DNA of 16,447 bases from Thermoplasmata archaeon (GCA_021797025.1 JAKAAK010000039.1:1-16447); one strand, 5' to 3'. Counted from the stretch's first letter, positions 1 to 6,726 are shown. The notes: generated from the sequence alone by a model not told the origin. Numbers and translations are program-made.

Positions 1-532
1 TAGGAAGCGTTCTGACCATTTCCGGGTCAAGTATGGCATAATCGGGCATGATCTCCGGTGAGGCCAGTTCATCCTTCCTTTTTTCTTTCTCATCTGTAAT
101 TACCGCAGCCCATGTGCATTCAGATCCGGTTCCACTTGTTGTGGGTATGGCAATGAGCCTGCTCTTCTTTCTCAGGTTAAGTTTTACCAGCGGAGTAACG
201 TCATAAAATTCCAGGTCCGGTCTTTCATGTTTGAAGAATAAAATTTTGGCACTATCAATAGACGAACCTCCTCCCACAGCTATAAAGTAGTCCGGTGCAA
301 ATGCATCGATTTTATCCAGATGCCCTGCTATATCTGTATACCTGGGTTCTTCGGGTATATCGTCAATTACCATGCATTCAGTATCAGGCATATTTGCTTT
401 TACCCTGTCTACCATACCGGCTGCGGAGATATTTCTATCTGTAACTATTACTGCCTTCCTGATTCCCAGTGTTTCAAGATAAGAAAGGGATTCTTCTCCG
501 AAGATGATTTCGGGTGATCTGAAATACCACAT
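1..532 (-). CDS. Iron-containing alcohol dehydrogenase, 3' end outside window (partial)
   Basis: NAD(P)-dependent reduction or oxidation of an alcohol/aldehyde pair is the family activity; the substrate is not predictable. The 177 visible residues start at an ATG preceded by a strong SD-like GGGGGTG, and the N-terminus (MWYFRSPEIIFG) matches the usual family start. The cofactor motif GGGSSID is at residues 87-93 and the family signature PTTSGTGSE at 130-138. The metal-ligand Asp/His residues normally lie just beyond the visible part, so metal binding cannot be judged. It is the last visible gene of a co-directional set (AGPS-like, GlpD-like, lipid kinase, SDR), separated from the SDR gene by 138 bases with its own possible TATA element. 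A long-chain aldehyde/alcohol role would fit those neighbours but is inference. The enzyme superfamily also contains archaeal glycerol-1-phosphate dehydrogenase, but the motifs here are of the general Fe-ADH type. Confidence 0.88.
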   Translation of the reverse strand, partial: MWYFRSPEIIFGEESLSYLETLGIRKAVIVTDRNISAAGMVDRVKANMPDTECMVIDDIPEEPRYTDIAGHLDKIDAFAPDYFIAVGGGSSIDSAKILFFKHERPDLEFYDVTPLVKLNLRKKSRLIAIPTTSGTGSECTWAAVITDEKEKRKDELASPEIMPDYAILDPEMVRTLP

Positions 533-577
533 TCAAAATACACCCCCTGCAATACAAAATATACCGGAATTAATTAT

Positions 578-590
578 TATAAAATATTTT
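578..590 (-). promoter_or_regulatory. Possible TATA element for the Fe-ADH gene
   Basis: On the minus strand an AT-rich AAAATATTTTATAA stretch follows a purine-rich GGAAAGTAG (BRE-like). Initiation about 25 bases downstream would leave a leader of roughly 20-25 bases that still contains the GGGGGTG SD of the Fe-ADH gene. A second AT-rich candidate lies further upstream near 620-630, so the assignment is weak. Confidence 0.3.
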
Positions 591-670
591 CTACTTTCCA
601 TAATAAATTAAGTACCATAAATATATTAATGTTTTTATCAGGAAGTTATACCATAATTTTGATAGATTAC

Positions 671-1432
671 TTATCTAAAATAATCTGTGGCCATCTGTGT
701 ACTTCCGGAGTCTATGGTAATAACCTGTCCGGTAATTGATTCATTTTTTATGAGGAATATAACAGAATCAGCAACCTCATCAGGTGTTATCAGCTTCCCT
801 GTCAGTGTAAATTTTTTTGAGAATTCAGAATCATCAAGATTCATCAGGCTGAGAAGGCTATCCCCCATCCTGGTTTTGACTACACCCGGGGCAACCGCAT
901 TTACCCTTATTCCATGCGGAGCCATTTCCAGTGACATGTATTTTGTCAACCCTATAAGGGCTGCTTTCGTGCTTCCGTAAACTGCAAGCCCCGGAAATGG
1001 AGTTATTCCTGCCAGGGATGCCATATTGATTATCACACCTCCATGTGAATCTTTCATGAATTTTTCAGATAACCTCAGTGGAGAGAACAGATTAGTTCTG
1101 AACATTAATTCCAGGTTTTTCTCCTGAATGTTCCCCAGTGGCTCCAGAATTCCCACACCGGCATTATTGATGAGTATTTCCGGAGTTCCCATTTCCTTTT
1201 CTGCCCTGTCAAAAAGCCGATCTCTGCCCTCTTCTGTGCTCACATCGGCTGTAACCAGTATTCCCGAAGAGAACTTCTGTATTTCCTTTAATGTCCGTTC
1301 TCCTTCGTCAACGTGTTTTCTCACATTGATAACAACTTTTCCACCCTCTTGCGCCAGTTTAATGGCTATTTCCTTTCCTATTCCCCTGCCGGACCCTGTA
1401 ACTATGCATACTCTGTTTCTTATATTATACAT
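671..1432 (-). CDS. Short-chain dehydrogenase/reductase (SDR)
   Basis: Classical SDR of 253 residues, a cytosolic NAD(P)-dependent oxidoreductase. The cofactor motif TGSGRGIG is at residues 12-19, NNAG at 89-92, and the catalytic set is complete: Asn114, Ser139, Tyr152 and Lys156 (YGSTK). The PG motif (APGVVKTRM) and the C-terminal GQVITIDSG strand are also present, so it is full length. An in-frame ATG lies 12 bases upstream, but GGTGAT sits just before the chosen ATG, which favours the shorter start. Closest named groups are 3-oxoacyl-ACP reductase and glucose dehydrogenase; sequence alone cannot fix the substrate. It lies between the lipid-kinase and Fe-ADH genes, 85 bases after the kinase, behind its own TATA-like element. 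Because mammalian acyl/alkyl-DHAP reductase is also an SDR, a reductase role in the neighbouring putative ether-lipid cluster is an inference worth testing. Confidence 0.93.
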   Translation of the reverse strand: MYNIRNRVCIVTGSGRGIGKEIAIKLAQEGGKVVINVRKHVDEGERTLKEIQKFSSGILVTADVSTEEGRDRLFDRAEKEMGTPEILINNAGVGILEPLGNIQEKNLELMFRTNLFSPLRLSEKFMKDSHGGVIINMASLAGITPFPGLAVYGSTKAALIGLTKYMSLEMAPHGIRVNAVAPGVVKTRMGDSLLSLMNLDDSEFSKKFTLTGKLITPDEVADSVIFLIKNESITGQVITIDSGSTQMATDYFR

Positions 1433-1490
1433 TTTTATCACCATAAAATCAGTGAAATGTTAAAAACACTTCATTATTATTCAATCCAAT

Positions 1491-1502
1491 TTATTATATA
1501 AC
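1491..1502 (-). promoter_or_regulatory. TATA element upstream of the SDR gene
   Basis: The minus strand reads GGAAAGGTTATATAATAA, a purine-rich BRE-like run followed by a good TATA box. Initiation about 25 bases downstream (near 1471) gives a leader of about 40 bases carrying the GGTGAT SD. The SDR gene may therefore be transcribed independently as well as from the upstream operon. Confidence 0.5.
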
Positions 1503-1517
1503 CTTTCCCGGAATCTA

Positions 1518-2384
1518 TTAATGATTCAGCGGGAATATTTTAAGAGCATTGTGGCATACGGATACAGTATACTCATCAACCTTCATGGTTTCCCCATCTA
1601 TCTCAACCGTGGATTGACATATGACATGAATTGATTTGGCCCTTCTATTGATGACCTCGTGATATGAGGTATAACTTCCATTTCTCAGGGAATTAAGCCT
1701 CATCATAACCTTATACTTTGGCATGAACTTTATTAAATGTACATCAAGGAAGCCATCGCCCATATCCGAATCAGGGGAAGCATGAATTCCCTTTCCATAA
1801 TACTGCCCGTTGGCGATAATTAAATCCAGTATATCAGCTGTTATAGATTCATTTTCTATTTTAACAGTAGCTTTTACCGGCTGTGCCGATATCAGAGAAG
1901 CCAGGATAGCAGACATAAATGTTAATGATGTTCTTCTCTTAACGGAGTTTACCTTCAACATTACATTTCCTCCCAGACCTGATTCCATTATATTCGCAAA
2001 ATATTTTGATGTACCATTTACCTGAATCCGTGCCAGATCTATTTCCCTGTAATGCTGGCTGGATATAATTTCATTCAAATGGGAAACATTTACCCTTCCG
2101 ATAGTTCTGGACAGATCAGAACCGGTGCCTGCATCAATAGGTATCAGAATCGTATTCTTTCCTGCCAGGGCCTGAACTGCATAATTCATGGTACCATCTC
2201 CGCCGATAGCCACCAGGTAGTTTATATCCCCGTTGCTTTCTATATATTCAATAAAATTCTCAGGGGTTTTTTCCGTGTATGAAGTGGTTACATCATGACC
2301 CTCAAGCAATGGCTTAATATTTTCCATTATTTCAGGCGCCTTTCCAGCCCCGGCATATTTATTTACCAGTATGTGTATCCTCAT
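1518..2384 (-). CDS. Diacylglycerol kinase-family lipid kinase (YegS/DagK-like)
   Basis: Member of the DAGK catalytic/NAD-kinase-like superfamily, which phosphorylates diacylglycerol, sphingoid or related lipid alcohols with ATP at the membrane surface. The 288 residues match the usual length of about 290-300. The N-terminal ILVNKYAGAGK corresponds to the family NPxxG region, the nucleotide-binding GGDGT is at 61-65, and the second glycine-rich loop reads GTGSD (86-90) where the family usually has GTxND. The C-terminal domain is complete (QYYGKGIHASPDSDMGDG; VEIDGE near the end). The start ATG lies inside the end of the GlpD-like gene (26 bases shared), suggesting translational coupling and expression from one mRNA. 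In archaea it could phosphorylate an ether-lipid alcohol rather than a diacylglycerol. A NAD kinase is less likely, given the YegS-type C-terminus. Confidence 0.9.
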   Translation of the reverse strand: MRIHILVNKYAGAGKAPEIMENIKPLLEGHDVTTSYTEKTPENFIEYIESNGDINYLVAIGGDGTMNYAVQALAGKNTILIPIDAGTGSDLSRTIGRVNVSHLNEIISSQHYREIDLARIQVNGTSKYFANIMESGLGGNVMLKVNSVKRRTSLTFMSAILASLISAQPVKATVKIENESITADILDLIIANGQYYGKGIHASPDSDMGDGFLDVHLIKFMPKYKVMMRLNSLRNGSYTSYHEVINRRAKSIHVICQSTVEIDGETMKVDEYTVSVCHNALKIFPLNH

Positions 2385-3714
2385 GAATACCCCCCATTTT
2401 TTTCCTTATGCCATCTTCCATAGATTTTCCGGAGTCAGTAGAATATATCCTGACTGCTAATCTTCTTCTAAGTATATCCTCGGATTTTACCGGGCATTCG
2501 TATTTAATAATATGATCAACATCATCGGATTCTCTTGAATAATCTATATAAGGCATATTTTTGATTTTCATTTTCTTTCCCAGCAATTTAGATACTATCT
2601 TCGCAGTTTTTCTGGCACCCACACGGTAATCGGTAATTTTGCCACCAAGCACCGATATAAAATTTCCGTCTGCCCTTATGCTAAAATCCCGGGATATTTT
2701 GCCAGGATCATTTCCATATCCGAGGAGCACCCTGATTCCGGAAAAGGTAGCAGTAATCTTTTCAGAGGTAAAATCCGGAAATAAATCCTTTACACTATCA
2801 ATAAGATACTCTATATCTTCCTTCTGTACCGAAAAATCTTCGGGATCTGTAACGAATACATCTGTTGTGCCCAGATATGCCACTTCTCCGGAGGGTATGA
2901 TAAATAGCTGCCTTCCATCTATAGGTGATTTGATTACCACCGCATTTTTTCTGTTCCATACTGTGAATGGAAATACAAGGTGTATGCCCTTGCTCAATCT
3001 AAAATTTTTCTCTTCCGGCAATGCTGCAAGTTTTAATATGTTATTTCCCCAGGGACCTGCAGCATTTATCAGTATTTTTGATGAAATATTATAAAATTTA
3101 CCTGATAGAGTATCCTGAATTCTGACCCGGTACCTCTCATCTAATTTTTCTATGGAGGTTACCCCGGAATAGTTCAGGCAAATAGCACCATGCCTGTATG
3201 CCGATATGATATTGTATATTACCAGTTCAGAATCTACTGTGATTCCATCAATATATGAATAGAATCCACTTATTTCTCCGGGGTATTCACCATTATTGTG
3301 ATGATGCCTTACTAGGGGATTTTTTCCAGACATAGCATTATAAATGCTTATGCCAATCCCCAGTTCCACAGGGCTCCACATTTTTGCCCCTGTTAAAATA
3401 TGGAATTCCAGGGGCTTGACTATGTCTGTATGGTTTATTAGATAGTTTCTTTCATGCAGCAGCCTATATACCTCTACAAATCTTCCGGATTGAAGATACC
3501 GAAGCCCCCCGTGTACCAGTTTCGAGGAACCGGAACTGGTCCCGTTTGCGAAATCTCCCTTTTCAAGAAGTAATGTTGTTATCCCATTTTCAGCCAGAAT
3601 ATTTGCTATTCCGGCACCTGTGATGCCGCCTCCGATTACTGTTACTTCAAAATCTTTTCTATCAAGATCATTGAGCGCTATTGTCCTTGTAGAAGATGAA
3701 AATTCACTGTCCAT
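2359..3714 (-). CDS. FAD-dependent glycerol-3-phosphate dehydrogenase (GlpD/GlpA-like)
   Basis: Oxidises sn-glycerol 3-phosphate to dihydroxyacetone phosphate, passing electrons to a membrane quinone in known members. Of the 451 residues, the FAD-binding GGGITGAG is at 28-35, the GlpD/GlpA hallmark GTSSGSSKLVHGGLRYL at 58-74, NAAGPW at 217-222, GTTD at 282-285 and GGKITDYR at 357-364, near the E. coli GGKLTTYR. The protein is shorter than E. coli GlpD (501), with a reduced C-terminal cap domain. An in-frame ATG at 3738 exists, but GGGTGG lies just upstream of the ATG at 3714, so the later start is preferred. It overlaps the AGPS-like gene upstream by about 11 bases and the lipid kinase downstream by 26. 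No glycerol kinase or glycerol facilitator is nearby, which argues against a plain glycerol-catabolic operon. Confidence 0.92.
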   Translation of the reverse strand: MDSEFSSSTRTIALNDLDRKDFEVTVIGGGITGAGIANILAENGITTLLLEKGDFANGTSSGSSKLVHGGLRYLQSGRFVEVYRLLHERNYLINHTDIVKPLEFHILTGAKMWSPVELGIGISIYNAMSGKNPLVRHHHNNGEYPGEISGFYSYIDGITVDSELVIYNIISAYRHGAICLNYSGVTSIEKLDERYRVRIQDTLSGKFYNISSKILINAAGPWGNNILKLAALPEEKNFRLSKGIHLVFPFTVWNRKNAVVIKSPIDGRQLFIIPSGEVAYLGTTDVFVTDPEDFSVQKEDIEYLIDSVKDLFPDFTSEKITATFSGIRVLLGYGNDPGKISRDFSIRADGNFISVLGGKITDYRVGARKTAKIVSKLLGKKMKIKNMPYIDYSRESDDVDHIIKYECPVKSEDILRRRLAVRIYSTDSGKSMEDGIRKKMGGIHEDTHTGK

Positions 3715-5092
3715 CCTGCCACCCTGTAAATAATTCATCGTTCAGCATATTCTGCATTTTTAGCTTTTCCGGATTTTTATATATGCTGAAGAGTGTTCCT
3801 GATCCGTGATGATCGGTGATTGCACCCCCGTTCTTTAAAATGCTATTCATGATAGTTTTCCTGACGAATAAAAGGTCTTCCAGAGAATTCTCAGACCTGA
3901 TTATATATGTAAAATATATACACGCACCGGTGTGGTAAATATGTGAAATATGTGCCATTATGATGCCCGTGAAACCCTTTTCCCTTTCAGCAGCCCTGAA
4001 AGACTCCACAGTGTTATTATAAAGTTCTGTAATTTTATCCCACTGACAGGATGTTTCAAGAGTGTCCGGTATATATCCATGTTTCCAGAGTATATTGGCA
4101 AGTGCCGGTCTGCTGTATCGATCCCTTGCCCACATCTTTGCAGGATAAGCCGTGGTAGGTATCCCTCCGATCAATTTTTCTTTAAATTGGTAATCGTTGT
4201 TTACCATAATCATCATAGCCCCATTTTTTACGCCGCGAAGACCAAGATAATCCATAAATATTTTTTTCATTCCAGTATTTTTTCCAGACATCAAGGCTAT
4301 CATGGTTTCTGTTTCATTTGAAAGTCTAAGTACCGTAGGATATCTTTTCATATTTTTTATAGCCTCTATGCCTTCCTCAAAGGTTTTAAAAGAATAAGAG
4401 GAGAAGTATTTTTTATCAGGAAGTTTGAAGCCTTTGATAGTTGCACCGAGAATTATGCCATATTTTCCCTCGCTTCCGGTTACAGCCGTTTTCACCTGTA
4501 AGCCTGCTGCCTCTCTGGGGACTTTATTATCGGATATTTCGCCCTTAGAAGTAAGAACTTTAACGGATATTACTGAATTTTCTATGCCTCCATACTGATT
4601 AGATTCCTGGCCATTTTCCATTGTCGCTATCCATCCTCCAAAAGTTGAATAATTGAAAGATTCTGGAAAGTTCCCACATGTCAGTCCGTGAGCGTTCGCT
4701 ACTTTCTCAAGTTCAGGTCCTGTTATGCCTGAACCGGCACTTATGATATTACCGGTAATAGAAATATTATTTAATTTTGAAGTGTTTATTGCTATTACTC
4801 CCTTTCCCGGTTTAATTCTGAAACAGCCGGAAACATTTGTTCCGCCACCGTATATTAATGCTTTTTTGCCAGAATTTAAAATGCCATTAATTATTGCATT
4901 TATATTGCTGTTATCAGGAAAAACAACTCCATCCACAATTGGTATGTGTAAACCAATCCTTGATTCTAATATTTCAACAGATGATTTGCCGATTGAATGC
5001 ATATACCGTGTTGCAAGATCACTTTTAAATGACTCTTCAGGAAAATATTTGGCAAGTTCTTCGGTATTTTCTTCTTCTTTGTAACTATTCAT
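3704..5092 (-). CDS. FAD-linked oxidase resembling alkyl-dihydroxyacetonephosphate synthase
   Basis: Member of the PCMH-type (FAD_binding_4) flavoproteins. Known AGPS enzymes exchange the acyl group of acyl-DHAP for a fatty alcohol and so form the glycerol ether bond. Of the 462 residues, the FAD loop IYGGGTNVSG is at 80-89, SGITGPELE at 121-129, the AGPS-like block FNYSTFGGWIAT at 146-157, GSEGKYG at 206-212, the RL pair of the RLxxN motif at 256-257, TGACIYFTY at 388-396 and DHHGSG at 427-432 where human AGPS has HHHGVG. These positions favour AGPS over the glycolate/lactate oxidase branch of the same family. The C-terminus is short and lacks the usual final NP/GN-x-x-L. The start is set by GGAG eight bases before the ATG and a TATA-like element near 5144; the frame stays open to 5272. 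First gene of an overlapping operon with GlpD-like and lipid kinase genes. The substrate is unproven. Confidence 0.78.
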   Translation of the reverse strand: MNSYKEEENTEELAKYFPEESFKSDLATRYMHSIGKSSVEILESRIGLHIPIVDGVVFPDNSNINAIINGILNSGKKALIYGGGTNVSGCFRIKPGKGVIAINTSKLNNISITGNIISAGSGITGPELEKVANAHGLTCGNFPESFNYSTFGGWIATMENGQESNQYGGIENSVISVKVLTSKGEISDNKVPREAAGLQVKTAVTGSEGKYGIILGATIKGFKLPDKKYFSSYSFKTFEEGIEAIKNMKRYPTVLRLSNETETMIALMSGKNTGMKKIFMDYLGLRGVKNGAMMIMVNNDYQFKEKLIGGIPTTAYPAKMWARDRYSRPALANILWKHGYIPDTLETSCQWDKITELYNNTVESFRAAEREKGFTGIIMAHISHIYHTGACIYFTYIIRSENSLEDLLFVRKTIMNSILKNGGAITDHHGSGTLFSIYKNPEKLKMQNMLNDELFTGWQDGQ

Positions 5093-5139
5093 ATTTCCTT
5101 CTCCATCCCATACAATTTCACTATGGATCGAAAAGAGTT

Positions 5140-5150
5140 TTTCTATAAAA
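5140..5150 (-). promoter_or_regulatory. Candidate TATA element of the AGPS-like operon
   Basis: The minus strand reads AATTTTATAGAAA. Initiation about 25 bases downstream (near 5118) would give a short leader ending in GGATGGAGAAGGAAAT before the ATG at 5092. This would place the longer upstream reading frame outside the transcript. Confidence 0.4.
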
Positions 5151-5272
5151 TTAAATTCTTCTGTAAAATCCCTATCTATATTTGCCCCATAAAGAACGGA
5201 TACTGACACAGAATACGAATATGAACGTATACTTAAAATTATGTAATAATACAAGAAATAGTGAAAAACCAT

Positions 5273-5465
5273 ATTTGGGCTCAGTTATATGACAATATTC
5301 TGTGATAATCTGGGGCGCTTGTTAGTATATTTGAGCTTCGAGGCAGTTATTTAGAATAGTCACCACTCAACTCGATTTCATACTTCATTAATAGTTAATA
5401 AGGTGAATAGGAGTTCTTCGAGCCTACAATTCTAAATCTCACAGAATCACCTAGAGGTGATTAAA
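5273..5465 (+). other. Noncoding left end of a decayed IS110-like element with nested complementary arms
   Basis: No credible reading frame is seen here. Four arm pairs nest inside one another: ATTCTGTGA 5297-5305 with TCACAGAAT 5439-5447; ATTTAGAAT 5349-5357 with ATTCTAAAT 5429-5437; TCACC 5360-5364 with GGTGA 5402-5406; ATTAA 5387-5391 with TTAAT 5395-5399. A local hairpin follows at 5445-5462. The transposase remnant begins directly downstream. In IS110-group elements this stretch encodes the bridge RNA that guides recombination (established for IS621 and relatives). Reading it as a fossil of such an RNA is inference, and the element boundaries are not visible. Confidence 0.4.
5445..5462 (+). 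repeat. Hairpin overlapping the SD of the transposase remnant
   Basis: A perfect 7-bp inverted repeat, AATCACC and GGTGATT, is separated by the four-base loop TAGA. The right arm contains GAGGTGATT, a strong SD for a start near 5466. The hairpin could therefore have masked the transposase ribosome-binding site and kept translation low. It may also be part of the structured left-end RNA. Confidence 0.6.
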
Positions 5466-5793
5466 TTGTAATCCATTTGGTTCTACGTAAATTCCGTATA
5501 TGGTACTGCAATAGAGGATAATGGAGATATTATAGTACGAATGAAATAATATGGAGATGGTCGGTGGGTTGTTATCTTTATATAAGGATCATGATGCTGT
5601 AATAGATTCTTCAACTTCTGGTAAATATCTTAGTAAGGAACTGTCAATGCTTGGTTATATCGTTAACTTGATAAGTCCTGCAAAAGTTCCGAGGGATATC
5701 AATCAATTATACGAAAACAGACAGAAAGAATTCTTTTAACTTGCTGATGAATTAAGGAAGTGTGGGTTAAAGGAAATATATTATTTCAAATAA
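5466..5793 (+). pseudogene. Decayed IS110-family (DEDD) transposase, N-terminal part only
   Basis: Three pieces line up with the N-terminal half of IS110 transposases. Frame 1 from 5472 gives FYVNSVYGTAIEDNGDIIV, like the family's DxHKKxxYxTAxDxNG start. After a frameshift, 5551-5736 gives AVIDSSTSGKYLSKELSMLG and YIVNLISPAKVP, the family's EATGxYxxxLxxxLxxxGxxVxLxxPxK region. After an in-frame stop at 5737-5739 the same frame continues LADELRKCGLKEIYY, the family's LADLLRxGLLPExY block. The TDxxDA catalytic segment has eroded to RQKEFF, a stop follows the presumed start directly, and the C-terminal Ser domain is absent. A GAGGTGATT SD precedes position 5466. The element cannot encode a working transposase. 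The 62-codon open stretch inside it should not be counted as a separate gene. Confidence 0.7.
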
Positions 5794-5816
5794 GATTGAT
5801 AATATAAGATCACTGG

Positions 5817-5964
5817 TAAGATATAGGCTATCCATTTATCCGGTAATTGCTCTCTTCTAACAGTTCCCTCCATCTGCTTAATATGCTGTAATCAAAGAAA
5901 TTATCCATTGCCGGGTTATAACTTTCTGAATAATCCTTTCTATAATTGTAGTACCTATATCTTA
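5817..5964. repeat. 11-bp inverted repeat flanking part of the post-IS region
   Basis: TAAGATATAGG at 5817-5827 is the exact reverse complement of CCTATATCTTA at 5954-5964. The arms enclose most of a possible small minus-strand gene. No known insertion-end sequence is recognised and the AT-rich context makes a chance match plausible. Confidence 0.3.
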
Positions 5965-6007
5965 TTATATTCCTATTTAATCCAAAAGTCATTGCTTTTG
6001 GCGCCAT
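5828..6007 (-). CDS. Possible small protein of 59 residues, unknown function
   Basis: I do not recognise this gene. The frame runs from an ATG at 6007 to a TAG at 5828 and encodes a Tyr/Arg/Asn-rich product: RYRYYNYRKDYSESYN in the middle and RWRELLEESNYRING at the C-terminus, with no membrane segment and no cysteine. No SD and no convincing TATA element precede it. It lies between the IS110 remnant and a membrane-protein gene in the largest low-coding stretch of the window (5794-6126), so it may be part of insertion debris or a chance frame. Apart from this frame and the inverted repeat I see nothing else in that stretch until the promoter of the next gene near 6101. Confidence 0.25.
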   Translation of the reverse strand: MAPKAMTFGLNRNIIRYRYYNYRKDYSESYNPAMDNFFDYSILSRWRELLEESNYRING

Positions 6008-6100
6008 AAAAAATTAATCAATCCATGGAATTTACAATGAATTGAAATTTCTGGCAGAATGAATTATCCAACATACCTTACTTATTATATAGTAATTATT

Positions 6101-6109
6101 AAATATAAA
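6101..6109 (+). promoter_or_regulatory. TATA element of the Met-rich membrane protein gene
   Basis: AAATATAAA is centred about 25 bases upstream of the ATG at 6127, which has no SD. This spacing predicts a leaderless mRNA starting at or next to the start codon. Confidence 0.5.
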
Positions 6110-6126
6110 AGCCTAATATCATTTTA

Positions 6127-6570
6127 ATGATGATGAAAAAAATGATGATGCATAATATTAATAATAAAAGTATTACACGGGCCATTTTTATGATGATTGC
6201 CGTGCTTGTATTACAGTTCTTTCTTGGTATGTATGTTAATTTATTTGTTTCATTTAATGTAATAAATTCGCTATCCATGATTGTATTCAATATACCGATG
6301 ATAATAATGATTCATATGATGGTGGGATTCCTTATTTTAGGATTGTCTATTTTCATATTCATGTCATCTGTAATGAAACATGATAATATGCTATCAGTTA
6401 TGACCTTTATATCGATTATATTGGTTATAGTTGCTGGTATTTCAGGTATTGAATTTTTATTTTCAGAAAATAATATATTTTCATATAGTATGTCCATATC
6501 CTTTATTACCCTATTTTTGATACAGTTTATATATTTATATAAAATACTTACAATAGAAAATAAACAATAA
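6127..6570 (+). CDS. Small four-helix membrane protein with Met-rich N-terminus
   Basis: Unknown function; 147 residues. Four hydrophobic segments lie near residues 19-42, 48-75, 88-108 and 118-138. The N-terminus is unusual: six of the first eight residues are Met and a His follows (MMMKKMMMH). The segment QFFLGMYVNLFVSF in the first helix resembles a motif of small uncharacterised four-helix membrane proteins that I recall from archaea and actinobacteria; this is from memory and not a database match. Further Met and His residues occur in helix 2 (MIIMIHMMVG), which could suggest metal or haem handling, but no family-defining ligand set is visible. It is transcribed alone, divergent from the IS scar, behind its own TATA box, and followed by T-runs at 6577-6581 and 6605-6609. 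Confidence 0.7.
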   Translation: MMMKKMMMHNINNKSITRAIFMMIAVLVLQFFLGMYVNLFVSFNVINSLSMIVFNIPMIIMIHMMVGFLILGLSIFIFMSSVMKHDNMLSVMTFISIILVIVAGISGIEFLFSENNIFSYSMSISFITLFLIQFIYLYKILTIENKQ

Positions 6571-6576
6571 AAACTA

Positions 6577-6609
6577 TTTTTACAATTAAAAATTTAATAC
6601 AATATTTTT
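6577..6609 (+). terminator. T-run terminators after the four-helix membrane protein gene
   Basis: Two separate five-T runs (6577-6581 and 6605-6609) lie within 40 bases after the stop in AT-rich sequence. T-runs are the usual archaeal termination signal. Confidence 0.4.
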
Positions 6610-6717
6610 AGAACCCTGATCAGTAAATTCGCACTTTAGCATATAAAGGAAAGGAAAAAATGATAAATTATGAGGTTTGTTTCATATAGTTAATATTTTG
6701 TCTTTTATAGGATTATA

Positions 6718-6726
6718 GAAAAAATA
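6718..6726 (-). terminator. T-run terminator downstream of tRNA-Arg(CCG)
   Basis: The minus strand reads CTATTTTTTCT (T-run at 6719-6724), about 18 bases after the 3' end of the tRNA. It would end the joint kinase-tRNA transcript. Confidence 0.5.

Noticed and set aside
2359..3714. Plain glycerol catabolic operon as the explanation of the GlpD-like gene
   Set aside because: No glycerol kinase or glycerol facilitator is present nearby, and the neighbours are lipid-type enzymes; the catabolic reading is still possible if those genes lie elsewhere.
687..5084. Several plus-strand open frames opposite the left-block genes
   Set aside because: They are antisense to genes with intact catalytic motifs and lack any recognisable domain.
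5093..5272. N-terminal extension of the AGPS-like protein by 60 residues
   Set aside because: The frame is open, but the extension has no fold-like features at its start, would include the predicted TATA element, and the ATG at 5092 has an SD. A short part (IVWDGEGN) could still resemble the N-terminus of some family members, so a non-ATG upstream start is not fully excluded.
5551..5739. A 62-codon open stretch as an independent gene
   Set aside because: Its product matches only an internal part of IS110 transposases and the similarity continues past its stop codon, so it is a pseudogene fragment.
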